DNA from: Diploptera punctata
Taxonomy: Eukaryota; Arthropoda; Insecta; Blattodea; Blaberidae
Length of the DNA: 64,000 bases
Reading direction: 5' to 3'
Assembly: GCA_030220185.1 (NCBI GenBank)
Contig: JASPKZ010001240.1
Coordinates: 779,253 to 843,252 of the forward strand
Under the pieces are notes generated by a model that was given only the letters and a program-made list of their open reading frames with translations, had not been told where the DNA came from and ran no database searches. The translations under genes and the position numbers were made by a program. Of the stretch, positions 10,444-20,875 are shown piece by piece (position 1 is the stretch's first letter; every line of letters starts with the position of its first letter).

Positions 10444-11081
10444 GAGGGTAACAGAGTGGTACCCTTGAAAGAGGAGTAGGCGCCCCTGCCCTTTTGTGAG
10501 CTCCAGGTCCCACTCGCCCAGTGGGTAGTACCTGGGTAGGGCCCCGTCCACAGGGTTACGTGGGGAGAAGAGAAGTCCCCAAAGCCGTAGTGAAGGCAAC
10601 TTCTCTAGGAGACGAACACTCCGAAATTGCAGTTCCCTGTCCTCCAGGAAGAGGGGTTTGGCTAGAGGCTGGTAACCTCTACTAGTAAAAAATAACTTAC
10701 TCATAAACTTCAGCAGAAGAAAAGCCGGATTGATAAACCTTATGACGACCACAGCAAGAAAAAGTATAAAAAAGAGTTTTGGAATACATGACCAGCTTAA
10801 AATAGCGACTTGGAATGTCAGAGGCTTGGGAAGCAAAGAATTCGAACTAACAAACGAAATGAAAAATAAAAATATAAATATATTAGCTGCCTCAGAAACA
10901 AAGAAAAAATTGAAAGGATCACAAATGATAAATGATATGATGATGTTTTACAGTGGAGTAAGTCAGAAAGAAAGAGCGAAAGCAGGAGTGGCAAGAGATG
11001 TGGGCAGACCTAGAAAGAGATGGGCTGAAGTCGGAACGGGTCAACAGACCTAATCCATGAATGCAGATGATGATGATGATG
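10444..11081 (+). mobile_element. Internally deleted RTE-like LINE, 638 bp
   Basis: Bounded by the 12-bp duplication AATTTTCAATTA (10432-10443 and 11082-11093), so both ends are real. It holds a ~290-bp 5' leader, then one open frame (10730-11053): an AP-endonuclease start (LKIATWNVRGLGSKEFEL) fused directly to a C-terminal VGRPRKRWAEVGTGQ, then a (GAT)n tail. RT and most of the endonuclease are gone. It must have been moved in trans. The leader carries TCTAGGAGA..AACACTCCGAAAT, shared with the copies at 12145 and 49793. Confidence 0.85.
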
Positions 11082-11127
11082 AATTTTCAATTATTCAGGC
11101 TAGCAGCGCACGCCGGGTATTAGCTAG

Positions 11128-11382
11128 TTAAATATATTTTGAAGTTTTCAATGAAATGCACAGCATCACGAACCATGAACTTTTCACGGAAGTATAACTG
11201 AATATATACTGGTTACAAAGAACGCGATTATTGAATTCACCTCTATGATCTGTCATCTGAACAAACTTCGCAATTGAATCGCAATGTTTGCTATGCTGTT
11301 GTAATAGCATTGACGTCCTAGTTTTCAAGTAACATCCCCTAAACTTAAATAGACTTATTCCAATAGCTGCCAATTTCCATTA
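11128..11382. other. No recognised feature
   Basis: Short AT-rich spacer between the Helitron-like element and the mariner-like element. Confidence 0.5.
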
Positions 11383-12129
11383 TACAGGGTGTTGCAAAAA
11401 CACCGACAACGGAGGTGAGGTGGTATATTGAGACATGCTGATCATTTTTAATAAGGCACCAATGTCCGGAAATGATCTGTTTTCACACTATGAGTATCTA
11501 ATTGATCAAGAGTTCCGTTAGTTGGATTTCAAGGCTCAATACTTGATAATACTCTTACTGTCACAGTCATATCAAGTTTTCAAAATATCCACCTCCCATC
11601 TCATTACAGAGCGTACATCGGCGGTGTAGTAATTGGCGCACACGTTCAAATACGCCTGACCTGGTTTGAATTATTTCTGTAGCAGCGTCAATTCGAGCTA
11701 TATGATCCATACGTGACTCTACTGGAGTCTGATAAACAGACTGTTTTATATCGCCCACAAAATGTATTCGAGAGGGTTAAGACAGGTGATTTCGGAGGCC
11801 ATGGGACGGTCCCCCTCGGCCAAACCATCGACCTGCATACGTGGTATCCAAATGTCTCCTCACATTGGTATGGAAGTGAGCTAGATCACCGTCATTTTGC
11901 AGCCACATTCCGTTGCGAGGCCACGTATCACATGTTCCGCACCTGTGAGGTGTTGTCAAGTAATGAGCTTTCAAATCCTTGGAACTAACACTGATCTTGA
12001 GACATAATTAATTAGTCATGATGTGAAAACGCATTATTTCCGGACATTGGTACCTTATTAAAAATTATCATCACATCTCAATATATTACACCTCACCTCC
12101 GTTGTCGGTGTTTTTTGCAACATCCTGTA
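11383..12129 (-). mobile_element. Mariner-like element with ~105-bp inverted ends, internally deleted
   Basis: The TA-flanked ends read CAGGGTGTTGCAAAAA and its complement. The inverted similarity extends about 105 bp, through CCGACAACGGAGGTGAGGTG to TGTCCGGAAAT. Minus frames 11974-11777 and 11758-11567 hold the end of a DDE/D transposase (a GDLAHFHTNVRRHLD block, then GDIKQSVYQTPVESR) with frameshifts and a lost catalytic Asp. The N-terminal half is missing. The transposase resembles that of the elements at 41703 and 52590. Confidence 0.8.
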
Positions 12130-12144
12130 TTTTCACATGAAATG

Positions 12145-12905
12145 CCCACCCTCTCATGGATTATCGCCTCGTCGCGGCAGAGGGTCCCCGTACCCAATTA
12201 TCCAGATGACAGAGCGAGGAGGCGTAAACTGCTGGTCTATAAGAAGAGAGGGAAAGCCAAGAATAATCCATAACAGGCGGATAGGGTTCGTTAGTCCTGC
12301 AAAACAACCCATCTAGGAGAGACAACTCCGAAATAAAACGGGATAGGCTGAGCTCTGGAGCTGGGTGAAGGCAATCGGCGTAGGGAGGAAACCCCGAATA
12401 ATAAACCCGCCATGAAAACGGGCTAACAACCCACTTCAAGGTGTACCTTACACATTTGCGCGCAATCCCTACGATCAAGCCTCGGATCAAAGACGAAAAC
12501 AAATTAATACAAAAGATATATGGAGCAGAAACTAGGGCTGATACAACAAAAATTAAACAATAATAAGCACACGTGTAATGAAAATCTTAAGAACTATTCA
12601 AGGGAAAACATTATTTGATAGGATACTCAAAATAGAAATTAGAGACAAATTTCAAATTCAAGACATAACCAAATTTATTATAGACAGACAAAATATTGGA
12701 AAGATCATATAGAAAGAATGGACGACAACAGACTTGAAAAAAAAAGAGCTAAAGAAGATAGACCAATGGACGGGAGAAGATCAAAAGGAAGACCATCCAA
12801 GAGATGGGTACACAGTGGCTGCACATCTAATACGTCTTCCTCCGAGAAGTGATTTGGGAAATAAATATAATGAAAGTTCTACAAATAAAGAATAATAATA
12901 AGAAG
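12145..12905 (+). mobile_element. Internally deleted RTE-like LINE, 761 bp
   Basis: Bounded by the 10-bp duplication ACATGAAATG (12135-12144 and 12906-12915). The first ~375 bp is a leader with TCTAGGAGA..AACTCCGAAAT. The last ~300 bp encodes, with frameshifts, the post-RT domain (YWKDHIERMDDNRL, then RRSKGRPSKRW) and ends in an AAT/GAAG-type tail. Endonuclease and RT are missing. It landed 6 bp beyond the right end of the mariner-like element. Confidence 0.8.
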
Positions 12906-12946
12906 ACATGAAATGGTTTATTTTAGAAGAATGAAGTCGTATTAGT

Positions 12947-13395
12947 CGGCTGCGGTGATCTAGTGGTTATGTTCCTTGTCTCTCTAGTCGTGAGGGTCGC
13001 GGGTTCAAATACGGCCGGAGTCGATGGATTTTTAGGGTGAAAAAATCCGATTTCCGATTGAGGGTCTTTCCACTTTTCAGCGGTTGCCCTTTTACCAGCC
13101 GGCTGCTGGCCCTTCACATCCACATGTGTCAATCACAGAGGTAGATGATCAACAGCCAGTGTAGGGGTGACATGTGGTTAGCATGTCGAGTCCCCCAGCC
13201 GTTATAGCTGGTTTCTCAACCTGGAGCCGCTACTTATTGTAGCTACCCAATTGCCTCACGATGCTGGGTGGGCACCGGTCCCATACTGGCCGAAATACCA
13301 GGAGAAAATTTCTTCTCCCATGGAGACTCGAACCAGCGCAAGTCCCGTAGCTCTGCGCCAAGGCTTTCTACCTTAACCGCTCGGCTACGGCGAAA
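12947..13395 (+). mobile_element. Composite SINE with two opposed tRNA-like ends
   Basis: The left end has box A-like GGTGATCTAGTGGTTAT and box B GGGTTCAAATACGG. The right end, read on the minus strand, has GTAGCCGAGCGGTTAAGG and GGTTCGAGTCTCC, a second tRNA-like head facing inward. The central block (AGTGTAGGGGTGACATGTG, later CACGATGCTGGGTG) recurs inverted at 27835-27965, and its 3' part recurs at 49448. It may be one SINE family or two SINEs joined head to head. Confidence 0.65.
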
Positions 13396-13430
13396 CAAAT
13401 TCTCCGGAAGGGGCTCATTGAGGCGATATG

Positions 13431-14957
13431 CTAATCAGAAACTTGTGTTGCCACACTTAGATTGTTGTGACGTTATAAATATTGACTACACTATGACTTG
13501 TCGCTGAAACCGCTTCGTGTTCATAATGCTTGCGTTCGTTTCATTTTCAGCATTCGCCATTACGATCAGATTTCCGAACACTTCTATAACCTCTCTTGGC
13601 TCCGTCTTACTGACAGACTTAAATTGCAATCTCTTTCACTTCTTTTTAAGCTTCTGAATTCCTACACTCCTAGTTATCTGGCATCCAGATTTCAGAAGTT
13701 ATCTTCTTACAATTATATTGACAGTCTGCTAACAGTCCCTCTCCACAGCACTTACTCTTATTGTGCTTCCTTCACAGCAGCCTCTGCCCGGTCCTGGAAT
13801 TCCCTTTCTCCTGAACTAAATGTATTCTTTGTCATTAATAGTTTTTTTCTCATTTTTCTATCTTGTACATTTTATAATTCATTCATTAAATCTTGAGTGT
13901 AAAATATATTGTAAATAATACTTGTATTGTAGATATACCATGTAAGAATGTGTATTCTAATTTATATGTAAGAATAATTTTTGTATTTTTTTTTTACCTG
14001 ATTGAGTGGTTGACAAGGCCTTACACACATACTTAAATTGCAGCCTCTTTCACTTCTTTTTAAGCTTTTTAAGCTAGAGGAGAAAGTGGACAAGTTTGGC
14101 GTACATGCTGCAAGCGGCGCTAGTGTAGAACTAACAACATCTAATTTTTTTTCGATTTTTTGTGGTACTAATATGAAATTCAGCACCGTCTGGTGGTAAA
14201 ATTATGAATTATAATTATACAACACCATATGGTGAATAATTATGGAATTATTTGTACATAGCCTCTCAGATCTAAAGATCTTCTTTAATTTTAACAGAAG
14301 GGAAGAATGGAAATAAATAAAACATGTTAATTTATTTACGTTTATTAAAATATAAAAACGTGCATTATGAGTTCTTTTAAATATGTACAATTGACCTACC
14401 CCGTTATTCTCACATACATATTTTATACAATATTTATTAAAGAACCTTAGCCATGTTGTAGATCTGAAATTCATTATAAAGTCACTCACATTTTTTAAAT
14501 GTTTATTATAAATGGCTGTAGACTAACATCACTCTTCCTAACCTAACAACAAATCTTAGAATGTTATCACTTCTAGTAGGTTTATCTTTGAGAATAGATT
14601 CACATTAAAAACGTAAACAAGTTTGAATTTACTTACGAATTAGACTAAAATAAAATCTAAGTAGTGATTTTTAATTTTCGATAATTACAGTACCGTCTAC
14701 ATAGAACGAAAGGATGGCAGTTAAAAATTTCAATTCACAAAATAGCTAATTTCCCATAATTCCGAGTGAAGACGCCATGTGCCTTGCATTTGTTTTATTT
14801 AGTTACAGATTATGTTATTACGAAACAGCGCTACCATTGTAGTTTGCTCATTGTAGTTCATTGTAAATTTTTAGGTGTCGCTGTATGCAGTTTCTCCTCT
14901 GTATTAAATACTCAAGGCCTTAACACTGTCGGGTAAAATAAAGCTATTACTATTAAC
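13431..14957 (+). pseudogene. CR1/jockey-type LINE 3' portion, split by MITE-B
   Basis: The frames at 13431-13507 and 13498-13896 give LVLPHLDCCDV and LRVHNACVRFIFSIRHYD, matching the LINEs at 19917 and 25257. The expected SRSQDSSLL block is eroded. The family 3' end (AAGGCCTTAACACTGTCGG.TAAAATAAA) is found only at 14920-14950, after an ~840-bp insertion. A short duplicate of the RT segment sits at about 14030-14060. Frameshifts and stops show it is dead. Confidence 0.7.
14075..14915. mobile_element. MITE-B (inverted ends AGAGGAGAAA)
   Basis: An AT-rich insertion in a CR1-like LINE. The ends AGAGGAGAAAGTGGAC and the inverted ..CAGTTTCTCCTCTGT match over ~10 bp, with looser similarity (AGCGGCGCTAG against GCGCTACC) further in. 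It has no transposase. The target duplication is unclear, so the exact borders are uncertain by about 10 bp. Confidence 0.45.
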
Positions 14958-15160
14958 CACATGTCACTCGTTAACATCCGTAGGTAAATAAGCATAATTC
15001 ATGACATCTATGAGCAAATAAGGTAACTAAATTAACTTGGTCTAGTAACTCCTAACAAAGGAGAGGCTATGACTCAACAATGGGCTATGTCATTAATAAC
15101 AATTATACTTCAGATAGGGGTCAAGAGGAAGATAGATGTAGCACCTTTATTAGGGTTAAA

Positions 15161-15596
15161 CTTAAAAAACACTGGTCCTCACCTACCCAGGGTTAAGCGG
15201 AGTAGATATGCAAGACCTTTATATCTGATGAAGCTATAACCAAGATCGTCCGTACGTGGTGAAGAACCACATCCTGCAAGAGCTGGCCCTGCTTCAACTG
15301 AATACGGCAGATCAAGACATGGCTGTCGATGAAAAGCCCCAACACACTCTACACCAAGTGTGAGTATTGGTAGGGTTGTAAGAGAAGGAAAAATCAGAAA
15401 ATAGACCCGGGTAGAGGACTCTCGTCAGCAGAGGAGAAGGCTACCTTCTAAGGGAAAGGGACTTGGTCCTCCAGGTTGGGAGTTATGCGTCGTAAAAAGA
15501 TCTTTCTCAACAATCTCACATGATTAAGACGGTCGGAAACTAAGAAAGCGTTGGGCTGAACATATGTGAGATCGGAACAGGGAAATACCTAATCAT
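15161..15596 (+). mobile_element. Internally deleted RTE-like LINE: leader plus last codons
   Basis: About 350 bp of leader-like sequence (CTACCTTCTAAGGG, GACTTGGTCCTCCAGG) runs straight into a ~75-bp 3' end whose frame reads GRKLRKRWAEHM before a stop, the C terminus of the same LINE group. The rest of the ORF is missing. The MITE-A copy at 15597 cut the tail, so the target duplication cannot be checked here. Confidence 0.55.
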
Positions 15597-16225
15597 AAGT
15601 AATGCCACTAGTGTTTTCCAAATTTATCTAGAAGATTTGGATATTCAGAGTGGGATTTGTTAGGGCTATTTAACGAATAAAATTAAGCTGTGTATTCACA
15701 AATCATTACATAAATATAGTTATTTTAAAATATTAATATATTTAATGTAAACGGCGATGTTTGAAAACAAATGAGAAATGTTTGGTTCATCACTGCAACT
15801 TGATCATACTATTTATTGCCAAATATGATCGCAAAATTGTAAGAATGCACCCTAGTGGAGAAAAATGAAACACATCAAACTGTATATTATAACAAATATT
15901 ATAGGTTATTAATTATTTTTTTCGAAAACAACTCAGTAAAATCAGTAGCCTATTTAAAAACACAATTATTGAACACACAATTATCAAATGTGTAGATCGA
16001 AGGAATCTGTTCATTATTTGCTGTATTCAATGTATTTGTTGGAGAGTAAATCACTGCAAAATAATGCTCTGACCTGTTCAGAATATTAAAAGGAAGAGCT
16101 TTCTTTACTTTGGTAATCAAAATTCGATTATCAAGATGAAACACGACTATGATTGGTTGTAAAACAAAATTCATTGAAACGTGATTGGTCATTTACTCCC
16201 ATACGGGGTATAAGTTAAATAGTCG
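15597..16225 (+). mobile_element. MITE-A, copy 2
   Basis: Begins CATAAGTAATGCCACTAGTG with an imperfect hairpin (GCCACTAGTG.TTTTCC and GGATATTCAGAGTGGG) and ends GTATAAGTTAAATAGTC. The same ends and interior occur at 53331 and 59166. The copy is moderately diverged. The short minus frame at 15950-16192 is not conserved among copies and is rejected. Confidence 0.7.
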
Positions 16226-16746
16226 GAGAAAGAAGATGATACAATATTGTACATTTGCTTTGGTTATCTCACGGGGGATGTGCGCGCCAGTTTGCTTTCA
16301 TTCTGTGTATCTGAGTATTGATAAAGTTACACGATACTGTAATCATTAGAATTCATACACACACAATACTCGCCATTAAATTTAATGCACGCCTCTGTTC
16401 TATCACTTTGCTAGTTAAATAACCACTTCCTCATTTAATGAGGCTGCGCTTACTAATAAAGTCAATTTATAGAGCGTAAAAATGTGTTTTCTATAACTCA
16501 AAGGGAATCAGACACATTTCATAGATTTTTGTAATTGAAGTCCTCTGAACAAAATAATGTAATCGACATTTTCAACACCAAGTTAAAAAAAATAGTGTGT
16601 AAGCTTTTTAGTAGTTTGATGCAATTTTTCTCACAATGTAATTTCCGAGCCTGTAACTTTTTTTTCTATGTAATGTAGAACTATAGAGAAATTCTCTAAA
16701 AAAAAGTCCCTTGTAGAGCTACAATATAAATACCAGTTAAAATATT
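16226..16746. other. No recognised feature
   Basis: The first ~30 bp may be the end of the RTE tail split by MITE-A. The remainder shows no ORF, tRNA or repeat that I recognise. Confidence 0.45.
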
Positions 16747-16870
16747 AACCCTTAAATTGCCGAAACACTCATTTCTCGTGCCAGTTATTTAAATGTGTCG
16801 GAGCGCAGTGTAAATAAAATCATATGTAACTGTAAGTATAGTGCCTTTGTATACGGAACCCAGCTTTTGT
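16747..16870 (+). mobile_element. piggyBac-like MITE, one end only
   Basis: TTAA followed by CCCTTAAATTGCC, then the sub-terminal TTATTTAAATGTGTCGGAGCGCAGTG shared with ends at 21780, 35460, 40580 and 45090. TTAA targets and CCCT ends are the piggyBac hallmark. The other end is not found, because the sequence changes to a Tc1/mariner fragment near 16870. Confidence 0.6.
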
Positions 16871-17269
16871 GGCGCTACTGCATGTTTAAATCTTTGTTTA
16901 TTATGATGTTTACAGTTTTAAGGGATATTCCCAATCTGTTCGCAATCACCCATTGTGTGGCAGGGTTACCACCAGAGATAAGGGCCTTGACCTTTCTGAT
17001 TACATCTGGGTGCGGGTGGTAGCAGGTCGTGGATTTGCCTGTTTTTTTCCTTTTCGAATTAATCCCAAGCGACCCTTTCCCTTTTTATTAAGCACTGATC
17101 TAATTCCACACTTTGACATCACAAAATTATGTTTTTTGCAAGCCTCAATAATCGCGGAATAACTATAATTAGCGTCGGAAAGGTCAGGAATATACCCTTC
17201 CCAAAATGGGTCTATCTGCTTAGGCATTATGAGAGCAACACACGCGCGAGTGTAACGAAAGCAGCACAT
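16871..17269 (-). pseudogene. Tc1/mariner-type transposase, N-terminal DNA-binding part
   Basis: From 17269 leftwards the frame reads LSDANYSYSAIIEACKKHN, then a KKGKGRLGLIRKGKK basic patch and PATTRTQM. The homology runs past 17000 with VIRKVKALISGGNPATQ and VIANRLGISLKTVN, a helix-turn-helix of the type at the N end of Tc1/mariner transposases. It stops before the DDE domain. No inverted ends are seen. Confidence 0.65.
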
Positions 17270-17315
17270 TGACTGGTTTGATCACCTCGCTGGCTCCTGT
17301 CCTGATGAATCACGA

Positions 17316-17497
17316 GTTAAAGGCATCTGAGAAGATAAATTTCCTATAAAACGAATATCCTGAAAATCCCTTATACAATGAATAATTACTCCTGCACACA
17401 TAAAAAGTAATGCTTTAAATAAAGCATGGGTTAATAAATGAAAAAAAGCCAACCCGGCAAATCCTAAAGATAAAATTCTTATTATAATCGAACGTCA
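17316..17497 (-). pseudogene. Nuclear mitochondrial fragment (NUMT) of ND5
   Basis: Read on the minus strand with the invertebrate mitochondrial code (ATA=Met, AGA/AGG=Ser) the segment gives IMMSILSLG, then [34 protein letters not shown] and LSSQMPLT, which is NADH dehydrogenase subunit 5. Under the nuclear code AGG and ATA change sense. The mitochondrial frame has no stop across about 180 bp, so transfer is fairly recent. It joins the Tc1/mariner fragment on the left. Confidence 0.9.
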
Positions 17498-17664
17498 CAA
17501 TATACTTGGCAAATCGTCCTCAGAGATTGGAAACAACCCTCCGTATACTAATGTTCCACCATAAATAACGTCACCGCACTTATATCCCATTATATTTACA
17601 TTAGACACATTGTTAGTTTTAATTTTTTTTTATTTGACACTGCACTGGACTTCACAGATAATAT

Positions 17665-18835
17665 ATTTTGCATAATACAAATGATAAAAAAAAGAGCTAC
17701 TAACAGAGACATATATTTGCTTTTTGTCAATTTAACCAAGGCATATGATAGTATTCCTCAAAAAATGTTATGGGAAACTTTAGACAATTCTAACATTACC
17801 AAAAAAATTAATAGGAGCTATAAAAGCATTATACAAAGGATGTATTTCGAAAATAAAAATTGGAAATCATATAACAGAGGGATTTACTATTACAAAAGGT
17901 TTAAGGAAGGGTTGCAGTTTATCTCCAACTCTATTCAAAATTTATCTCGAATGAGTACTAAGAGACTGGAGGGAAAAAAAATGTCAAAAAATGGGCATAC
18001 CAATCCGAAATACAAATGTATATTCACAAAATTTTGTAGATGACCAGGTATAACTCCGTAATAGCACAAGACCACGATGACATAGAATATATGGCTAAAA
18101 AAACCAAAAGAAGAATATGAAAAATGGTGACTTTATATAAACATTGAGAAAACTAAATATCTGTGTATAGGAGATGAAATGGAAAATATAAATTTCAACA
18201 ATGGAGAAGAACTAAAATCTAGTATTGAATGCACCTATTTAGGAACAAAATTAGGCCATTCAGGTAATAACACAGTGCAAATTAAAAATAGAATCGCACA
18301 AGCAAAACAAGCAATAAATGCTTTAAACTCTTGTTTTGGTGGAGCAAAAATATTACAAAAAATAGAAAATTACAAATATATCAAACCATAATTCAGAGCA
18401 TTTTAACATATGGTGCTGAAGTCTGACAAATTCCTACCAGGGAAATGAAAAGAATTTTAAGTACAAAAATGAATGTTTTAAGAAGACCAGCTGGAAAATC
18501 TAGAATGGATAGAATAGGAAATAAAGAAATAAAGGAAATTATGGGTATGCAAGAGGAGCCGGACATCATAGACATTATAGAAAAGAAAAGATTACAGTGG
18601 TATGGCCATGTCAAAGGAATGTCAGAGTTAAGATTGCCTAAAATTGTTATAGAATGGATTCCAATGGAAAGGAGGAAGAGAGGAAGACCGAAAAAAAAAC
18701 TTGGATAGAAGGCATGCAAGCGGCTATGAATATCAGAGGATTGGAGGAAGATCAATGGATGGACAGAGAATAATGGCGTTCGGTTTCCGGAAGAGCGACA
18801 GCTGCCATGATACCGGATGATGATGATGATATATA
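17665..18835 (+). pseudogene. RTE-like LINE, 5'-truncated, (GAT)n tail
   Basis: The frames give LLFVNLTKAYDSIPQKMLW (RT motif A, 17720-17770), a degraded motif B, then TYLGTKLG (18235) and, from 18445, GKSRMDRIGNKEI, LQWYGHVKGM and RRKRGRPKKK. The end matches the .GR..TAA type C terminus and a GAT run at 18818-18830. Motif C (FADD) is replaced by a frameshifted stretch at 18020-18045. At least four frameshifts make it inactive. Confidence 0.8.
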
Positions 18836-18999
18836 TATAAGTTATATGAAAATGGATTAATTGACAACTTAAGATTAGTATTATTTTGCTTTGACATTTA
18901 TTTGATGGATTACATTTTATCTTTTGTTTTGTTCTTGACATTTATACTTCTCTCCGTTTCTTTTTTGTGTTGTTTATATAATAATAATTTATACTTATA

Positions 19000-19255
19000 A
19001 TATAGAATATAATATAATAAATAATATAATATAATATAATATAATATAATAATATAATATAATAATCATATATATAATATAATAATATATATAATTATAT
19101 ATAATATAATATAATATAATATAATATAATATAATATAATATAATATAATATAAATATAATATATATATTAATATAATATAATATAATATAATATAATAT
19201 AATATAATATAATATAATATAATATAATTATAATATAATTAATATAATATAATAT
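19000..19255. repeat. (TATAA)n-type pentanucleotide array
   Basis: Long runs of ATAAT/TATAA with slippage variants, directly abutting the 3' end of the SINE at 19256. It probably grew from the SINE tail. Confidence 0.9.
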
Positions 19256-19610
19256 CCCTCCATCCATAGTAATTCTGCCAGAAGGAAGGTCGCCCACTGC
19301 AATCATAGGCATTTTCATGCTATGCTTGCAGCTTGAATAGGGAATGGGGTAGGTGTGGTAGCTTCCCGTTGCTTTCCTTCACACCGGTGAAGGATGATGA
19401 TGATAATGATAAGGATGATAAAGGATAATGATGATTGGCCATATGATTTCGGGGACCCGTTGAGGCCTTAAAGTTTTCCTGGCATTTGTCTTACAGGTGA
19501 GGAAAAACCCCGATAAAAACGCTCACCCAGAAAAACTGCCCCGACCGGGGATCGAACCCGGGCCCGCTCGCGTGACAAGGCAGCACGCTACCTCGAGACC
19601 ACCAGCGGTG
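19256..19610 (-). mobile_element. tRNA-derived SINE, 'CCGCTGTGG' family
   Basis: Full length, reversed: TCCATAGTAATTCTGCC at the left is its 3' end, a GAT/GATAAT-rich internal tract lies at 19387-19435, and the tRNA-like head with GGGATCGAACCCGGG is at 19547-19561. Some internal repeats are expanded relative to the copies at 40741 and 58677. Confidence 0.9.
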
Positions 19611-19619
19611 GCACACAAT

Positions 19620-19707
19620 ATAATAGAAGATATAATATAATGTAATGTAATGTAATGTAATGTAATGTAATGTAATGTAATGTAATATAATATAATGTAT
19701 TATAATA
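19620..19707. repeat. (TAATG)n / (TATAA)n array
   Basis: Pentamer repeats TAATG flanked by ATATAAT, between the SINE head and an RTE 3' end. Confidence 0.9.
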
Positions 19708-19916
19708 TAATGAAAGCCAGAGGGAAAACGCCCAGTTGGTAGACCAAGAATGAGGTGGGAGAACAACATTAACTATGATTTGAGGGAAGTAGATTATACA
19801 GGGAATGATTGGAAAGCATTAGTTCTAGATAGGGATGTATGTAGAGCTTATGTCCGCGCGGCCATGAACCTACGGGTTCGATAGTGCCAGTGAGTAAGTA
19901 AGTAAGTAAGTAAGTG
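19708..19916 (+). pseudogene. RTE-like LINE 3' end (467-codon family), (GTAA)n tail
   Basis: The frame gives PEGKRPVGRPRMRWEN, then NYDLREVDYTGNDWKAL, and ends at the family 3' UTR CCTACGGGTTCGATAGTGCC followed by GTAA repeats (19890-19913). It is severely 5'-truncated (about 210 bp) and shows the family's normal tail. Confidence 0.85.
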
Positions 19917-20875
19917 ATAATAATAATAATAATAGCTTTATTTTACCTGGCAGAGTTAAGGCCTTAAGGCCTTGTCTGCCACTCAACCAGGTTTTAAAAA
20001 TACAAATAAAAATAGTCTTACATCTAAATTACAATATACATAAACGATTGCATGTTATAAATACAACAATTAATATTTATAATGCATTTTGATTTACTCT
20101 AAATTTAACGAATTAAATATATAATATGTACAAGATATATAAAAAACGAGGAAAAGATTATTAATGACACAGTATAAAATTAAATAAATACAGAAAAATT
20201 AATTATTAGACAACAGGTAACTGTATAAACGTTGCTTAAAGGTGCCAAGTGTGCGGCAACCCGTGATATCTTGAGGAAGGAGATTCCAGGAGCGTGCAAA
20301 GGAAGTAGAATAAGAGGAAGTGCTATGAAGAGGAATTGTTAGCAGACTGCTATCTTGTGACCTAGTGTCAATATTGTGATAAGAGGATAACTTCTCAAAT
20401 CTGGACGCCAGGTAAGTAGGAATGTAGGAATTCAGAAGCTTGAAAAGTAGTGGAAGAGAGTGCAATTTACGTCTGTCAGTAAGACGGGGCCAAGAGAGGT
20501 TATTAAAGTGTTCGGAAATATGGTCATAACGGCGGATATTGAAAATGAATCGAACGCCAGCATTATGAACACGCTGCAGTCTCTGCGAGAAGTCATAGTT
20601 TAGATCATTATATATAATGTCACAATAATCGAAGTGTGGCAACACAAGATTCTGCACAAGGAATTGTTATAACGAAACTGGGAGAAAATTCTTTAAACGT
20701 CTAAGATAATGTAAGACGGAGAAAGTCTTTTTACATATGAGTTTCACTTGTGTTTGCCAGGTTAAATTTGCGTCTAGATGTAGTCCAAGATCTATTACTG
20801 AAGAAGAATAAGGGATAATTATATTATTTATAGTAATGTTTGGAAGTGTAGAAATGTCAAAGGTTGTAAGCAGTC
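19917..20875 (-). pseudogene. CR1/jockey-type LINE 3' end
   Basis: The minus frame 20657-20199 (152 codons) gives LVLPHFDYCDI, LQRVHNAGVRFIFNIRRYD and TRSQDSSLL, and upstream 20875-20700 reads IIIPYSSSVIDLGLHLD in another frame. The 3' UTR holds the palindrome AAGGCCTTAAGGCCTT and an AAT run at 19920-19935 as tail. It is closely related to the copies at 13431 and 25257. The RT catalytic part is missing. Confidence 0.8.

Larger units (their letters stand above)
9271..11127 (+). mobile_element. Helitron-like element 1, non-autonomous
   Basis: Starts TCTAATCTAATATATAAAAA after an A (9270) and ends GCCGGGTATTAGCTAG before a T (11128). This fits Helitron insertion between A and T with 5' TC and 3' CTRR ends. 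The left ~300 bp is shared with the element at 35097, including the AGGAGATTCYCGGGATGAACA block. No Rep/helicase is present. The interior holds a minisatellite and two later RTE insertions. The sub-terminal hairpin is weak, so the class is probable and not certain. Confidence 0.6.
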
